From positions 1-46,390 of the forward strand of contig CAJOMJ010000019.1 in the NCBI GenBank assembly GCA_905235505.1: DNA of 46,390 nucleotides, given 5' to 3'. The translations under genes and the position numbers were made by a program. Below the pieces are notes generated by a model, which saw only the letters and a list, made by a program, of their open reading frames with translations, was not told the origin of the DNA and did no database searches. Shown piece by piece: positions 1 to 8,466 of the stretch (its first letter is position 1; each line of letters begins with the position of its first letter). The DNA comes from Paludibacteraceae bacterium. GTDB lineage: Bacteria > Bacteroidota > Bacteroidia > Bacteroidales > Paludibacteraceae.

Positions 1-497
1 TCTACGAACCGCTTCGGGTCCTTTTTCTTGGCGGCGGACTTCTGCGCATCGCTGATACTCTCCAACAGGATACCGCAGGCCATAACCGCTGCGCCTATCC
101 ATGCCCACAGCTCGCTGTCATGCGGACCGTTCGCCAGCCGGAATGCCACAGGGCTCACCTGCGCCACGTACAGCAGCGTGCAGAACAGCCAAATCATAAT
201 CATCACACCGGCGGGTTTCTTATCCGAATGACCCTCGCCGTACAGGATCTTACGATAGCCGACAGCCTTGCGCTCACGCACCAACAGATACGTACCGAGC
301 CGGATACCGAAGATCAATAGTAGCACTAACATCACTGCGGTCGGAATACTCAGGTTTGCGTGATACAACACACCCATCGTCACCGCCAAAGCGGCAATGC
401 CGTAGCCGTAACCGAGACTGAAGAAATACACAAAGTATTTCCACCCTACTGCGGACACAGCCATCGCCACAGCAAATAGAATCAATAAATCTGTCAT
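1..497 (-). CDS. DUF1295 / steroid 5-alpha-reductase-like membrane protein (partial)
   Basis: Reading from the ATG at 497 toward the left edge gives 165 residues with no stop, so the C-terminus is outside the window. The protein is strongly hydrophobic with several membrane segments (about residues 1-18, 28-48, 52-68, 98-116 and 130-148). It contains the motif LLVRERKAVGYRKILYG, a segment resembling LFCTLLYVAQVSPVAF, and AQKSAAKKKDPKRFV near the edge. These match the pattern of DUF1295 proteins, which are distant relatives of steroid 5-alpha reductases and isoprenylcysteine methyltransferases. The true substrate of this family is not settled, so no reaction is assigned. The gene is separated from the neighbouring ATPase gene by about 130 bp that contain a decayed fragment. 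Confidence 0.75.
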   Translation of the reverse strand, partial: MTDLLILFAVAMAVSAVGWKYFVYFFSLGYGYGIAALAVTMGVLYHANLSIPTAVMLVLLLIFGIRLGTYLLVRERKAVGYRKILYGEGHSDKKPAGVMIMIWLFCTLLYVAQVSPVAFRLANGPHDSELWAWIGAAVMACGILLESISDAQKSAAKKKDPKRFV

Positions 498-516
498 AAT
501 TATATTTATTTTATTA

Positions 517-618
517 TTAGTCTTTCTTATCTATCAATGGTAATGTCGGAGGAGTAAACTTATCAAAATCCGATTCAAACAAGCGGTATTGTACAATGCG
601 GTATTTCTCAAATTCCGT
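517..618 (-). pseudogene. 33-residue C-terminal remnant, tentatively RhuM-like
   Basis: Between the two flanking genes one minus-strand frame reads EKYRIVQYRLFESDFDK and continues to a TAA at 517-519. A stop lies directly upstream at 619-621 and there is no start codon. The FESDFDK signature resembles the tail of RhuM-type proteins often found in Bacteroidetes defence islands. This is recognition from a short stretch only. The fragment is too short to be functional and is best read as debris of a deleted gene. Confidence 0.35.
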
Positions 619-629
619 TTAGGCATACT

Positions 630-1892
630 TTATAGAATAGTATTGAGTTCCCACGGGAAGAGATGCTCCACTCCATTGTTATTCGGGAAACGGATTTCAT
701 CCAACGTGACAATCACCTTGCGATATTGGTCTGCAATTTTCAATAATGGCGCGTACTCACGCTTGGCGGTATCCTCATCACCGGCCATCTCCCAACAGAC
801 TTGCACATATATTTTCTGCTCACCTTTTATGCCGACAAAGTCCACTTCCGATTGTCCTTGCACACCGACATATGTCAGCCATCCCTTGCGGCGCATATCC
901 AGATAAACGGCATTCTCCAACAGACTGCCCATTCCATACGTAAAACCGCGGTACAGATAGTTGTAATATGCCAGATCGTTGCTGTAGTACTTGCAATTGC
1001 CGGTAAGCAGTTCTTTCCCTGCTATATGATACCGTTCAGCCTTGTGCATTAAGAAAGCCTTACCCAGATAAGATATATACGAAGACAATGTCTCGTAGTT
1101 GGTTTTCCTCCCTTGTGATTTGAAATAATTGACAATATTGGAAACAGACACCAAGTGCCCTGCATTATTAACCAGATAGCGGAACAGCTCTTCCAATAAC
1201 TGCGGATCTTTGACATTATACCGACGCACAATATCCCGCAGCATAATTGTATCTTTGACAGCAGACACATAATTGCGTTGCATATCTTCTGTGTTCAGAT
1301 GGAATAATTCCGGCAGCATCCCTATTTGCAAGAACCGGAGATAGTTGGCGCGTGTAACCGGCAGACCCTCCATCGTTGTGTATTCATGGAAACTATACGG
1401 CAGTATCTCAAACTCAACGTATCGTCCTGAAAGCAAGGAAGCTAATTCGCCGGATAACAAATCGGAATTGGAACCGCTGATGAACAGTTCTTGCGGTTCT
1501 GCAAAATCCTGCGAGTGTGAATTGACGAACTGTTCCCATTGTAATACCAATTGCACCTCATCCAAGAAAAGATACACTTTTCCCCGGGGCTGAAGTACAG
1601 AACGGTATTCTTGGTATAACTGTTGCAAATCATCTGCAGTCTTAATATCGCCAAACTCCAGATATTCCTTATTTATATACAAGATATTTTGTGCAGGAAC
1701 ACCTTCGTCCATCAGCCGTTTGGCTAATTGACGCAATACATAACTCTTACCGGCTCGACGCTGTCCAATAAGAACCTTGACGAGATTATTGCCTGTCGCA
1801 GCATGTATCCGGTTCGTGTAATTGGTACGAAGAAATCCCAACTCCGGCTCATTGCCATCCCATAGATTGTACTTGCGAATTTGATCTAACAT
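630..1892 (-). CDS. AAA-family ATPase with DUF4143 C-terminal domain
   Basis: This is a 420-residue protein beginning at an ATG. The N-terminal half is a P-loop ATPase: Walker A GQRRAGKS at residues 43-50 and Walker B VYLFLDE at 106-112, followed by a sensor-like stretch FISGSNSDLL. The C-terminal half, with AYYNYLYRGF and the EVDFVGIKG motif, matches DUF4143, a PD-(D/E)XK-like fold. The family is very common in Bacteroidetes, often as single genes in accessory regions, and its biological role is not established. A good Bacteroidetes -7 element lies upstream, so it is probably transcribed alone. No breaks are seen and the length is normal for the family. Confidence 0.85.
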   Translation of the reverse strand: MLDQIRKYNLWDGNEPELGFLRTNYTNRIHAATGNNLVKVLIGQRRAGKSYVLRQLAKRLMDEGVPAQNILYINKEYLEFGDIKTADDLQQLYQEYRSVLQPRGKVYLFLDEVQLVLQWEQFVNSHSQDFAEPQELFISGSNSDLLSGELASLLSGRYVEFEILPYSFHEYTTMEGLPVTRANYLRFLQIGMLPELFHLNTEDMQRNYVSAVKDTIMLRDIVRRYNVKDPQLLEELFRYLVNNAGHLVSVSNIVNYFKSQGRKTNYETLSSYISYLGKAFLMHKAERYHIAGKELLTGNCKYYSNDLAYYNYLYRGFTYGMGSLLENAVYLDMRRKGWLTYVGVQGQSEVDFVGIKGEQKIYVQVCWEMAGDEDTAKREYAPLLKIADQYRKVIVTLDEIRFPNNNGVEHLFPWELNTIL

Positions 1893-1966
1893 GTCAGTGA
1901 TATCTTGAAGAACGCTAAATGTGTGTTTTTTCTCGGCATAAAAATGCCTTCGATTAAAAAACGCTA

Positions 1967-1974
1967 CAAAGATA
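1967..1974 (-). promoter_or_regulatory. Bacteroidetes -7 element for the DUF4143 ATPase
   Basis: On the minus strand this reads TATCTTTG, a perfect TAnnTTTG. It lies about 75 bp upstream of the ATG at 1892. The leader it would produce contains a small inverted repeat (GGCAT ... ATGCC, 1935-1948). The -33 box is weak, with only T-rich sequence. Confidence 0.5.
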
Positions 1975-2082
1975 CTATATTTTTTTCAAACACACAAGAA
2001 AAAAGCACGATATTCTTGTATTTTTTCAAATAGATTCTAAAAATATCAAAGCATGCATATATCTCTTAAACTAATCCCTATT

Positions 2083-2208
2083 CTATTCCTCTCTCTTATT
2101 AAACGGATTTGGGACGGGTTGATCTTTTTGCCCGTAGTAATAGGAATTGTCATTTCCTTTGATGAACAGTTCGCGGTCATTGATGATAGTAATTTCAGTC
2201 GCATGCAT
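2083..2208 (-). CDS. possible 41-residue small protein of unknown function
   Basis: A minus-strand frame from an ATG at 2208 to a TAG at 2083 reads MHATEITIINDRELFIKG and continues to PFNKREE. The composition looks protein-like, with mixed charge and alternating hydrophobics. A stop lies four codons upstream of the ATG. It sits about 80 bp downstream of copy 1 of the 72-bp repeat, as the sigma-like gene does with copy 2. I do not recognise the family. It could equally be the remnant of a longer gene. Confidence 0.25.
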   Translation of the reverse strand: MHATEITIINDRELFIKGNDNSYYYGQKDQPVPNPFNKREE

Positions 2209-2288
2209 TTTGAATACAACTCACTGCTTTGTACTCATATTTTTGATAATATGTTATCTGTTGTGTCTGGTGTTTATAGATTTGTTTT

Positions 2289-2360
2289 TATATACCCCTC
2301 CATATATAAGGCAAAAAATACCCGAAATCTATCACCTAAAAAACAACTTTTTTCATTTTT
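2289..2360. repeat. 72-bp direct repeat, copy 1
   Basis: This stretch is repeated essentially identically at 3046-3117, 757 bp away. It starts TATATACCCCTCC and ends TTTTTTCATTTTT. It ends exactly at the stop codon of the DUF1016 fragment and lies upstream of the 41-residue ORF. Flanking sequence also shows weak similarity (GTTTATAGATT / TTAATAGATTCG). Confidence 0.85.
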
Positions 2361-2616
2361 ATAGCAATTTCTCCAAATCTTCGATTGGTGGCAAGAGTTT
2401 TTTGAGTTTGTCGTCCATGTCGGCCGAAGTCTTGTAAGTTGCTACCCCCATAGGACGATTGTAGTCTTGGATGACGTATTCAACGAACTTCTTATTGGCA
2501 CTCTTGCAGAGCATGATACCGATAGGCGGGTTCTCGTTGGGTTTGCGCACTTCATCGTCCAAGATACGCAAGTAACCGGCTAATTGAGTCAACATGCACT
2601 GAATTGTTCGTTTCAA
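2359..2616 (-). pseudogene. C-terminal fragment of a DUF1016 (YhcG-like) PD-(D/E)XK nuclease
   Basis: The frame ends at 2359 and contains QLAGYLRILDDEVRKPNENP, then PIGIMLCKSANKKFVEYV. This is typical of the last roughly 75 residues of DUF1016/YhcG family proteins, which are predicted nucleases of about 350 residues. The N-terminal three quarters is absent, the similarity fades before about 2601, and no ATG start exists (the frame opens with TTG). It therefore looks like a truncated remnant. Its stop codon abuts copy 1 of the 72-bp repeat, suggesting that recombination through the repeat shaped this area. Confidence 0.6.
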
Positions 2617-2682
2617 CGAATGAATTTGTTGGCAGTTTGGCAGTAGGGGGATCTTAGTTTTTCGGTGGTGATTGCTTCAAGT

Positions 2683-3015
2683 TCAGAAGAGTTTGGGCTG
2701 CTTTTCCATTTGAGACTTCAAAGATGCAAGGGCGCGGCGGTGAAGGTTGTAGAAATTAGGAAGGGAGACTCCCAATTCTTCTGCCATCAGCTGCGGTGTG
2801 TAATGCTCTCGATAGAGTCCAATCAATAATCTGCGGTAACGCGGATTAGGCAAGTTGTCCAGCGCTTCGGCTATCGCATATTGTCTTTCGGATGACTGCC
2901 CGGCAAAGAGACTGTCTTCCTCGGAGAACTTGTCCATCTGGTCCGGTTCCATATTGATTTCGTGCCTGTTGTGCCACGGGTCAAAATGTGTCGTTTTGTT
3001 CATGTTCATGTTCAT
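2683..3015 (-). CDS. short sigma-70 region 4-like helix-turn-helix protein
   Basis: This 110-residue ORF starts with three Met-Asn pairs, so the start could be 3015, 3009 or 3003. Residues about 48-103 resemble a sigma-70 region 4: AIAEALDNLPNPRYRRLLIG, then MAEELGVSLPNFYNLHRRAL as the helix-turn-helix. The N-terminal 45 residues are polar and have no region 2, so it cannot be a complete sigma factor. It may be a truncated sigma factor or a small regulator built on that fold. The upstream DNA carries copy 2 of the 72-bp repeat and a TATCTTTG box. Confidence 0.55.
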   Translation of the reverse strand: MNMNMNKTTHFDPWHNRHEINMEPDQMDKFSEEDSLFAGQSSERQYAIAEALDNLPNPRYRRLLIGLYREHYTPQLMAEELGVSLPNFYNLHRRALASLKSQMEKQPKLF

Positions 3016-3045
3016 TTGCGTTTTGTGTTAATAGATTCGTGTTTA

Positions 3046-3117
3046 TATATACCCCTCCATATATAAGGCAAAAAATACCCGAAATCTATCACCTAAAAAA
3101 CAACTTTTTTCATTTTT
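3046..3117. repeat. 72-bp direct repeat, copy 2
   Basis: This is near-identical to 2289-2360 at a constant offset of 757 bp. It lies 30 bp upstream of the sigma-like ORF, in its 5' leader if the box at 3143-3150 is the promoter. The two copies flank a segment that contains the DUF1016 fragment and the sigma-like gene. Confidence 0.85.
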
Positions 3118-3142
3118 TTTCGTTTTTATATCAATTTTAGTG

Positions 3143-3150
3143 CAAAGATA
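3143..3150 (-). promoter_or_regulatory. Bacteroidetes -7 element upstream of the sigma-like ORF
   Basis: The minus strand reads TATCTTTG, a perfect TAnnTTTG. No convincing -33 box is visible at the expected spacing. The transcript would carry repeat copy 2 in its leader. Confidence 0.4.
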
Positions 3151-3246
3151 CGACACGGGGATTGAGGCGAGCAGTCTTGTGCAGTTTTCTATGCATTTTT
3201 ATTTCTGCCCTTCTATCCCCCTATGTTTATATATGCGGACAGGGCA

Positions 3247-3456
3247 TTATTTAATAATCTCCCAATGTCCGTTTTTGTTGGCTCCGATGCGGCGAAGTGA
3301 GCCCTGCTGCTGCAACCGGCGTAAGATCTTACGAATTCCGTTATCGGACATACCTAATGCTTGCATCATTTCCTGGATGGTAACAGATGGATCTTTTCGT
3401 ATCAAATCAAGCACTCTTGTACCCGATTTATCCGTTACTTTATCCGCTACTTTTTG
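3247..3456 (-). pseudogene. C-terminal winged-helix remnant of an AlbA_2-type regulator
   Basis: A 69-residue frame begins directly after a stop (3457-3459). It reads QKVADKVTDKSGTRVLDLIR and ends NKNGHWEIIK at a TAA. The end aligns with the C-terminus of the intact AlbA_2 gene nearby (VTISQIAAKLG; GHWEIL). The VADK/VTDK tetrapeptides look like the 12-bp-repeat linker found before the winged helix in this family. The AlbA_2 domain is gone, so this is a relic. Confidence 0.6.
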
Positions 3457-3540
3457 TTACAGTAAACGGTGGTGTGTACATTTTATATGTTTATTCTATA
3501 AGTTATTCCCTATCATTTCATTTAACAGAAACGATGTCAA

Positions 3541-3574
3541 AATATATCACCTAAACAGCAATTTTTTTATTTTT
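3541..3574. repeat. degenerate third copy of part of the 72-bp repeat
   Basis: The stretch ATATATCACCTAAACAGCAA plus the following T-rich tract resembles the ATCTATCACCTAAAAAACAA part of the 72-bp repeat. It sits upstream of the winged-helix remnant, so all three similar sequences lie 5' of a minus-strand frame. Confidence 0.4.
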
Positions 3575-3614
3575 GTGCATTTTTAATTGAGCCATTACTC
3601 CTTTTATATCTTTC

Positions 3615-3630
3615 CAGTTGAAGTCAACTG
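3615..3630 (-). terminator. short inverted repeat after hsdR
   Basis: CAGTTGA-AG-TCAACTG is a 7-bp palindrome with a 2-nt centre lying 15 bp downstream of the hsdR stop. There is no U-tract directly after it on the minus strand, so termination is uncertain. It could instead be a protein-binding dyad. Confidence 0.25.
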
Positions 3631-3645
3631 TGATTAATTCTACAC

Positions 3646-6600
3646 TCAAAGAGTATCTATAAACTCTCCGATGATGCGGAAATCTTCTATATCATCCGGC
3701 GTGAGGGAAATCGGATTATAGGCAGGATTTAGCGGACGGAGTTCGATAAACTCATGCTGCCAATTGCCGTACTCATCTGCAGATTTGGTACTATTATACT
3801 CCTTGATGGAGAAGGCTCCGGCATTGTCATCGTCGTAGTATCCACGGTGTTGCGCAAGTACTATCTTGCCGTTACGCGAGCCACCTTTGTATTGCTCAAA
3901 AACGCAATAGTCGCCATTATGGATACGCGGTTCCATGGAATTGCCTGCGGCTTGCACAACGAACATATCTTCGTTAAGCCGCCCAATACCTTCTGCGGAA
4001 ATCCATCCTTGCACTTCCGCTTCCTCGCCTTCTCCGAAATAACCACATGCTGCACGGATGGAGTATAGCGGTAGATAATTCTTGTATCGTTCCGAGGCAG
4101 GTACACTATCTTGAATAAGCGGTCTTATCTCTTGTTGTTGCGGTTCTTTCACATCTTCGGTTGATGCCTTTTTCTGCTTGAAACTCTGATACATGGCTTT
4201 TGCCATTTCCTCCATCACTCGCTGATAGAATTCTGTATCTTCAAAGAGTTTTGAGAACGCATCCATCTGCTCGGTGTAACATTTCATCGCCACTTCCTCA
4301 AATGCTTTCGGGAAGATGTTTTGCGCAAACATATTTGCATCGGTATTCTTGGCTTGTCTGCGTAATTGTCCACCGGCTTTCTGCATCTGGTCAAAGATGG
4401 TCTCCACGATTACGCGGTCGGCTTCCGTAAACTGCCCTGCGTACATCAGATTGATTTTCTCGATGATGTTTGTCAGCAAGTCCCGCTTGGTCTCTTGTTT
4501 GTTTCCTTGACCGCCTTTTTCCGGATTCAGAGTCTTATCATCTTTCGTAGGAGCAAGGCTTAACGAGCCGGAGAAGGTCTCGGTCAGTTTGTTGTTGATG
4601 AGTGCCAGTTTGCCGTTCAAGTCCACTTTCTCATGCGGTGTCTTAGGCAAGAACTTATACAGGAACTCGGAGAAGATATAGGATTTATAGAGGTCTCGGT
4701 CAAACGTGCGAACCACTTGCGCCATGTACGCATAGAAGCGGTTGAAGTTCTTTACCAAGAAACGCGCTTTGAAGTGTTGCTCTTCGTCCAACTGCATGTA
4801 TCTCTCCAGTGCAGGTTTGATAGCACTACTCAGTTTGCCCAAATCAGTTGCGCCTTGCTCTTTCTGCTTGTATATCTCATAAACTATATCTTCATCCGCA
4901 GCAGTCCATAGAGCGAATTTGTCCAACTGCTGTTTATAAGTATATACCATATTGACATCTACGCCTTGTGAAAGCAGCGTTTCTTCATAGAAGGGTTTGA
5001 AGGAAGCCACGATACTATCGGTTGAATTGACGTAATCCAGCACATACGTATCTATTTTCCCTTCGCAATGGCGGTTCAGACGTGACAATGTTTGTACCGC
5101 TTTTACTCCCCGCAAACCTTTGTCCACAAACATGGTATGCAGTAGCGGCTCATCAAAGCCTGTTTGATATTTGTCTGCAACGATGAGTACGTTGTACAAA
5201 TCCGAACTGAAATAGAGCGGCAGATTACTCTCCGTGATATTGTATTCCTCTGTCGTGTTCAGTTTGCTTTCGGTGTATTCCACCCCTTGATATTCTACAG
5301 TGCCAGAGAAAGCCACTAAAGGATGCACATCGCGGTATCCCATCTTCTTGCAATAGTCACGCATGATAAAAAGGTATCGCACCGCGTGAGCACGACTGGG
5401 AGAAACGACCATAGCTTTTGCCTTACCGCCAATCTTTTTCAATGTCACTTCACGGAATTTCTCTACCATGACCGCTACTTTCTGCTCCAGCACATGCTGA
5501 TGGTTGTCGTGATACTCACGGATGGCACGTGCTGCGGGCGGTTCCTCATATTCGGGATTCTCGGTGATGGCTTTGGCAATCTCATATGAGGTCTCTATAG
5601 TGGTGTAATATTTCAGTACGTCTTCTATGAAACCTTCGTCTATCGCCTGACGCATGGAATAATGGTGGTACGCATCAAACGAGCCATCCGCACGCAGTTC
5701 TCCGAAAGTCTCTAATGTTTTGGGTTTCGGAGTAGCTGTAAAGGCATAGAAATAGAGGTTCTTATGCTTGCCTTGGGTGAGCAACGTCTCTGTCATCTCA
5801 TCCATATCGTCCAACAGTTCCTGCTCTGTTTTCTCCTCCCATGCTGCCATTTCACGCAATGCCTCATCGGTATCGGCTAATGCTTTTTTTACTGCCTCAG
5901 CACTCTTACCCGATTGACTGCTGTGTGCCTCGTCCACAATGATTGCAAAGCGTTTGCCACTATGGCTTCCCAATTCCTTGTAGATCAGCGGAAAACGATG
6001 CAGCGTAGTGATGATGATACGTTTGCCGTCGGTGATTGCGTCCCGCAGTTTGGAGGAGTTATCCTTGTCGGTAATGGTCTCTATCTGCCCTAACTGATGT
6101 TCAAAGCCGGTGATGGTGTCTTGCAACTGGCGGTTTAGCACACGGCGGTCGGTAATCACAAACACACTACGGAAGATATTGTCCCCTTGCGCATTATGCA
6201 GCGAAGCCAATTGATATGTCAGCCAAGCTATAGAGTTTGATTTGCCGGAACCGGCTGAGTGCTGTACCAAGAAACTTCGTCCGTCTTTGAGTTCACGCGT
6301 ATGGGCTACCAGTTTCTCAACCACATCCAATTGGTGGTAACGGGGAAAAATAATCTTGGTCGAATGGCTTTCTTTTTTCTTACCGTTCACAAGCGAGATA
6401 GAAGTGGTAGTCTGGCGGCTGATATAGTGTTGTAAGATGCTTAAAAGGTTTTCGCGTTTAAGCACTCGCTCCCATAGATAGGAAGTGGTATAGCCATCCG
6501 GGTTTTCGGGATTGCCGCCATCGCCGATATTTCCTGCTCCGTTGGAACCTTGATTGAACGGAAGGAAAGAAGTGTTCTCGCCTTTGAGTTGCGTGGTCAT

Positions 6601-7191
6601 ATATGTCTCATACAGATCCACGCAGAAATAGACCACTACACGGGTGTCAAAATGGAACAGCAGTTCTTTCGGGTCACGCGTATATTTCCACTGGTTCATG
6701 GCGTTCTGCACACTCTGTCCTGTCAATTGGTTCTTCAGTTCGATAGCTATAATAGGAATACCATTGAGCGAGAGCACCATATCAATGGAATGTTTGTTTT
6801 CCTCGCTATAGAAGAACTGCCGTGTCTCCGTCAGGATATTGGCATTGTATTTCGCTACCAAATCATCGTTTTTGGTGGATGCCGGAGCAAAATAGCAGAA
6901 GCGCAGTTCAACGCCCTTGTCTTTCACTCCATGGTGCAAGACATGAAGCAGACCAAAGTCACTGACATTCTTTTGGAAAATCTTGTAGAGTTGTTTCTCT
7001 GCATCCTCTCCATAGAGCGACAGATAGCGTTTCCACATCTTGGATTGTGTGGTCTCAATAAAACGGAGCAAGGTGGGCATATAGAGAGCGTGCTTCTTGT
7101 CGTAGCCATCCATCGTACCTTTCTCATATCCGCCTGTTGTCAGCAGATATTGCTCAATGTCTTGTTCCAAGTTTTTCTCTTTGGTTTCCAT
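3646..7191 (-). CDS. hsdR: Type I restriction endonuclease subunit R with fused C-terminal UmuD/LexA-like S24 domain
   Basis: This 1181-residue protein is the motor and nuclease of a type I restriction-modification system. The N-terminal HsdR_N nuclease has Asp137 and the E-x-K pair Glu151/Lys153 (AIELKNQ). The helicase has Walker A SAGSGKS at 312-318 and DEAH at 420-423. HsdR proteins usually end near 1000-1050 residues. Here about 145 extra residues (1036-1181) match S24 peptidases: AGNSMEP with Ser1085, IHNGDY, and SIKEYN with Lys1130. The stretch IELRPLNPAYNPISL resembles the UmuD C-terminus. Upstream, RAACGYFGEG places a Cys1049-Gly1050 pair where UmuD is self-cleaved. The ATG shares one base with the hsdS stop (TAATG), so the two are translationally coupled. 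Restriction subunit identity is secure; autocleavage is inferred. Confidence 0.9.
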   Translation of the reverse strand: METKEKNLEQDIEQYLLTTGGYEKGTMDGYDKKHALYMPTLLRFIETTQSKMWKRYLSLYGEDAEKQLYKIFQKNVSDFGLLHVLHHGVKDKGVELRFCYFAPASTKNDDLVAKYNANILTETRQFFYSEENKHSIDMVLSLNGIPIIAIELKNQLTGQSVQNAMNQWKYTRDPKELLFHFDTRVVVYFCVDLYETYMTTQLKGENTSFLPFNQGSNGAGNIGDGGNPENPDGYTTSYLWERVLKRENLLSILQHYISRQTTTSISLVNGKKKESHSTKIIFPRYHQLDVVEKLVAHTRELKDGRSFLVQHSAGSGKSNSIAWLTYQLASLHNAQGDNIFRSVFVITDRRVLNRQLQDTITGFEHQLGQIETITDKDNSSKLRDAITDGKRIIITTLHRFPLIYKELGSHSGKRFAIIVDEAHSSQSGKSAEAVKKALADTDEALREMAAWEEKTEQELLDDMDEMTETLLTQGKHKNLYFYAFTATPKPKTLETFGELRADGSFDAYHHYSMRQAIDEGFIEDVLKYYTTIETSYEIAKAITENPEYEEPPAARAIREYHDNHQHVLEQKVAVMVEKFREVTLKKIGGKAKAMVVSPSRAHAVRYLFIMRDYCKKMGYRDVHPLVAFSGTVEYQGVEYTESKLNTTEEYNITESNLPLYFSSDLYNVLIVADKYQTGFDEPLLHTMFVDKGLRGVKAVQTLSRLNRHCEGKIDTYVLDYVNSTDSIVASFKPFYEETLLSQGVDVNMVYTYKQQLDKFALWTAADEDIVYEIYKQKEQGATDLGKLSSAIKPALERYMQLDEEQHFKARFLVKNFNRFYAYMAQVVRTFDRDLYKSYIFSEFLYKFLPKTPHEKVDLNGKLALINNKLTETFSGSLSLAPTKDDKTLNPEKGGQGNKQETKRDLLTNIIEKINLMYAGQFTEADRVIVETIFDQMQKAGGQLRRQAKNTDANMFAQNIFPKAFEEVAMKCYTEQMDAFSKLFEDTEFYQRVMEEMAKAMYQSFKQKKASTEDVKEPQQQEIRPLIQDSVPASERYKNYLPLYSIRAACGYFGEGEEAEVQGWISAEGIGRLNEDMFVVQAAGNSMEPRIHNGDYCVFEQYKGGSRNGKIVLAQHRGYYDDDNAGAFSIKEYNSTKSADEYGNWQHEFIELRPLNPAYNPISLTPDDIEDFRIIGEFIDTL

Positions 7192-8462
7192 TATAGTATG
7201 GGTTGTTTTTTGCCGGTTACATATTCATAGATGAGCGATTTCCTATACTCCTTTAGTTCCTCTATCTTCTGTAGTTTGATAGCAATGAGTTGGTCAATCT
7301 TTGCTGTCTTCTTATCCAAATAGTCTGCTATTTCTTGCTGCTCGTGGAGAGGGGGAACAGGCAACCATGTTTGTTTTATAATCTCTTGACTAATATTGGG
7401 TTGTCCTCCTCCTACAGAAAGCATATTCCAGTATGACTTTGCTGATTGCAATGCATAAAAGAAATAACTTTGTATTTGTTTGCTTTTTTGTAAAACACAA
7501 CATGCTTGATTTACACATGCATCTATTAATGATATTGCCGTATTGCCTATAGATGCTCCATACATAGCAATTATTATATAAGGAGATGTATATATTTTTA
7601 ATGCGCTATATTGATTTAATATTCTTTCTGGTATTTGATTTTGAGCTTTTTCTATATAGCCTCCATTAATATCTCCAGATTGAAGCCAATTAATATTCCT
7701 TTCTTCAATAATATCATCAAATTTTGGAGTAGTACCACTACCAATAGTTTCAAAGAGCCTGATAGTTTTATTAACATCCCACCTTTCTGGTATCTGTCCA
7801 ATCCATTCGACTCCACTATCTTTCATAGGGGCATTGGGATTAAGACCGCGTGTGACCGTTTCAGTTATAATCGCTTGCCTATATGCGCGGAGTTCTTCTA
7901 TAATCTTCTCCTGCAACGATACCATTTCATCCACCTCTGCACAATGCTTATCCAGATAATCCGCAATCGCCTTTTGCTCGGTAAGAGGAGGAACAAATAT
8001 TAGATTCGTCTTAAATTCTTTATATGCTAAAGTTTGACGTAATCCCTTTCCCATCCCATGAAAAGCTTTGCAATTATCATACGCCTTAAAAAGATATGTG
8101 AGATATTCACTATTTATCGCTTTATCAGGTCTAACAGCCAAATATGCAGAGGTAATAACACCTTTTTCTTTAACTAGTCCAACTCTTTGTGAAATAAAGT
8201 CAAATGATAGATTTAACCCATTGATAATAATATCCCCTTTTTCTACAATATTATATGATTCTAATGTTTCAGGATTGTATTTACTATCACCTCCTTTTTT
8301 CGGAATGATAGTCCCCATTTTGAACTGAAGGGCATTACTTTCATTATTGGCAGAATTAGGACAATCTACCTCCTTTATGTGATTGCCGATTAACTCCACC
8401 TCCCAATGGTTAGGAATATTCCCTATCCACGGAATGCCACTATGTTTCATTGTGTTTGTCAT
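7191..8462 (-). CDS. hsdS: Type I restriction-modification specificity subunit S
   Basis: This protein would set the DNA target of the HsdM/HsdR complex. The 423 residues show two target recognition domains in tandem, each opening with a related motif (GIPWIGNIPNHWEV near the start; GVEWIGQIPERWDV mid-protein). Each is followed by a conserved helical spacer (LTEQKAIADYLDK; LHEQQEIADYLDK) rich in Glu/Lys coiled-coil heptads. An open frame extends 27 codons upstream, but the ATG at 8462 gives the usual start close to the first recognition domain and lies 4 bp after the preceding stop. The first recognition domain and the middle of the second are AT-rich compared with the spacers, as is common in hsdS, where recognition domains are exchanged. 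Confidence 0.9.
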   Translation of the reverse strand: MTNTMKHSGIPWIGNIPNHWEVELIGNHIKEVDCPNSANNESNALQFKMGTIIPKKGGDSKYNPETLESYNIVEKGDIIINGLNLSFDFISQRVGLVKEKGVITSAYLAVRPDKAINSEYLTYLFKAYDNCKAFHGMGKGLRQTLAYKEFKTNLIFVPPLTEQKAIADYLDKHCAEVDEMVSLQEKIIEELRAYRQAIITETVTRGLNPNAPMKDSGVEWIGQIPERWDVNKTIRLFETIGSGTTPKFDDIIEERNINWLQSGDINGGYIEKAQNQIPERILNQYSALKIYTSPYIIIAMYGASIGNTAISLIDACVNQACCVLQKSKQIQSYFFYALQSAKSYWNMLSVGGGQPNISQEIIKQTWLPVPPLHEQQEIADYLDKKTAKIDQLIAIKLQKIEELKEYRKSLIYEYVTGKKQPIL

Positions 8463-8466
8463 TTCC

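Noticed and set aside
2053..2364. 103-residue plus-strand hydrophobic frame
   Set aside because: It is AT-driven, covers repeat copy 1, and has no promoter or recognisable family.
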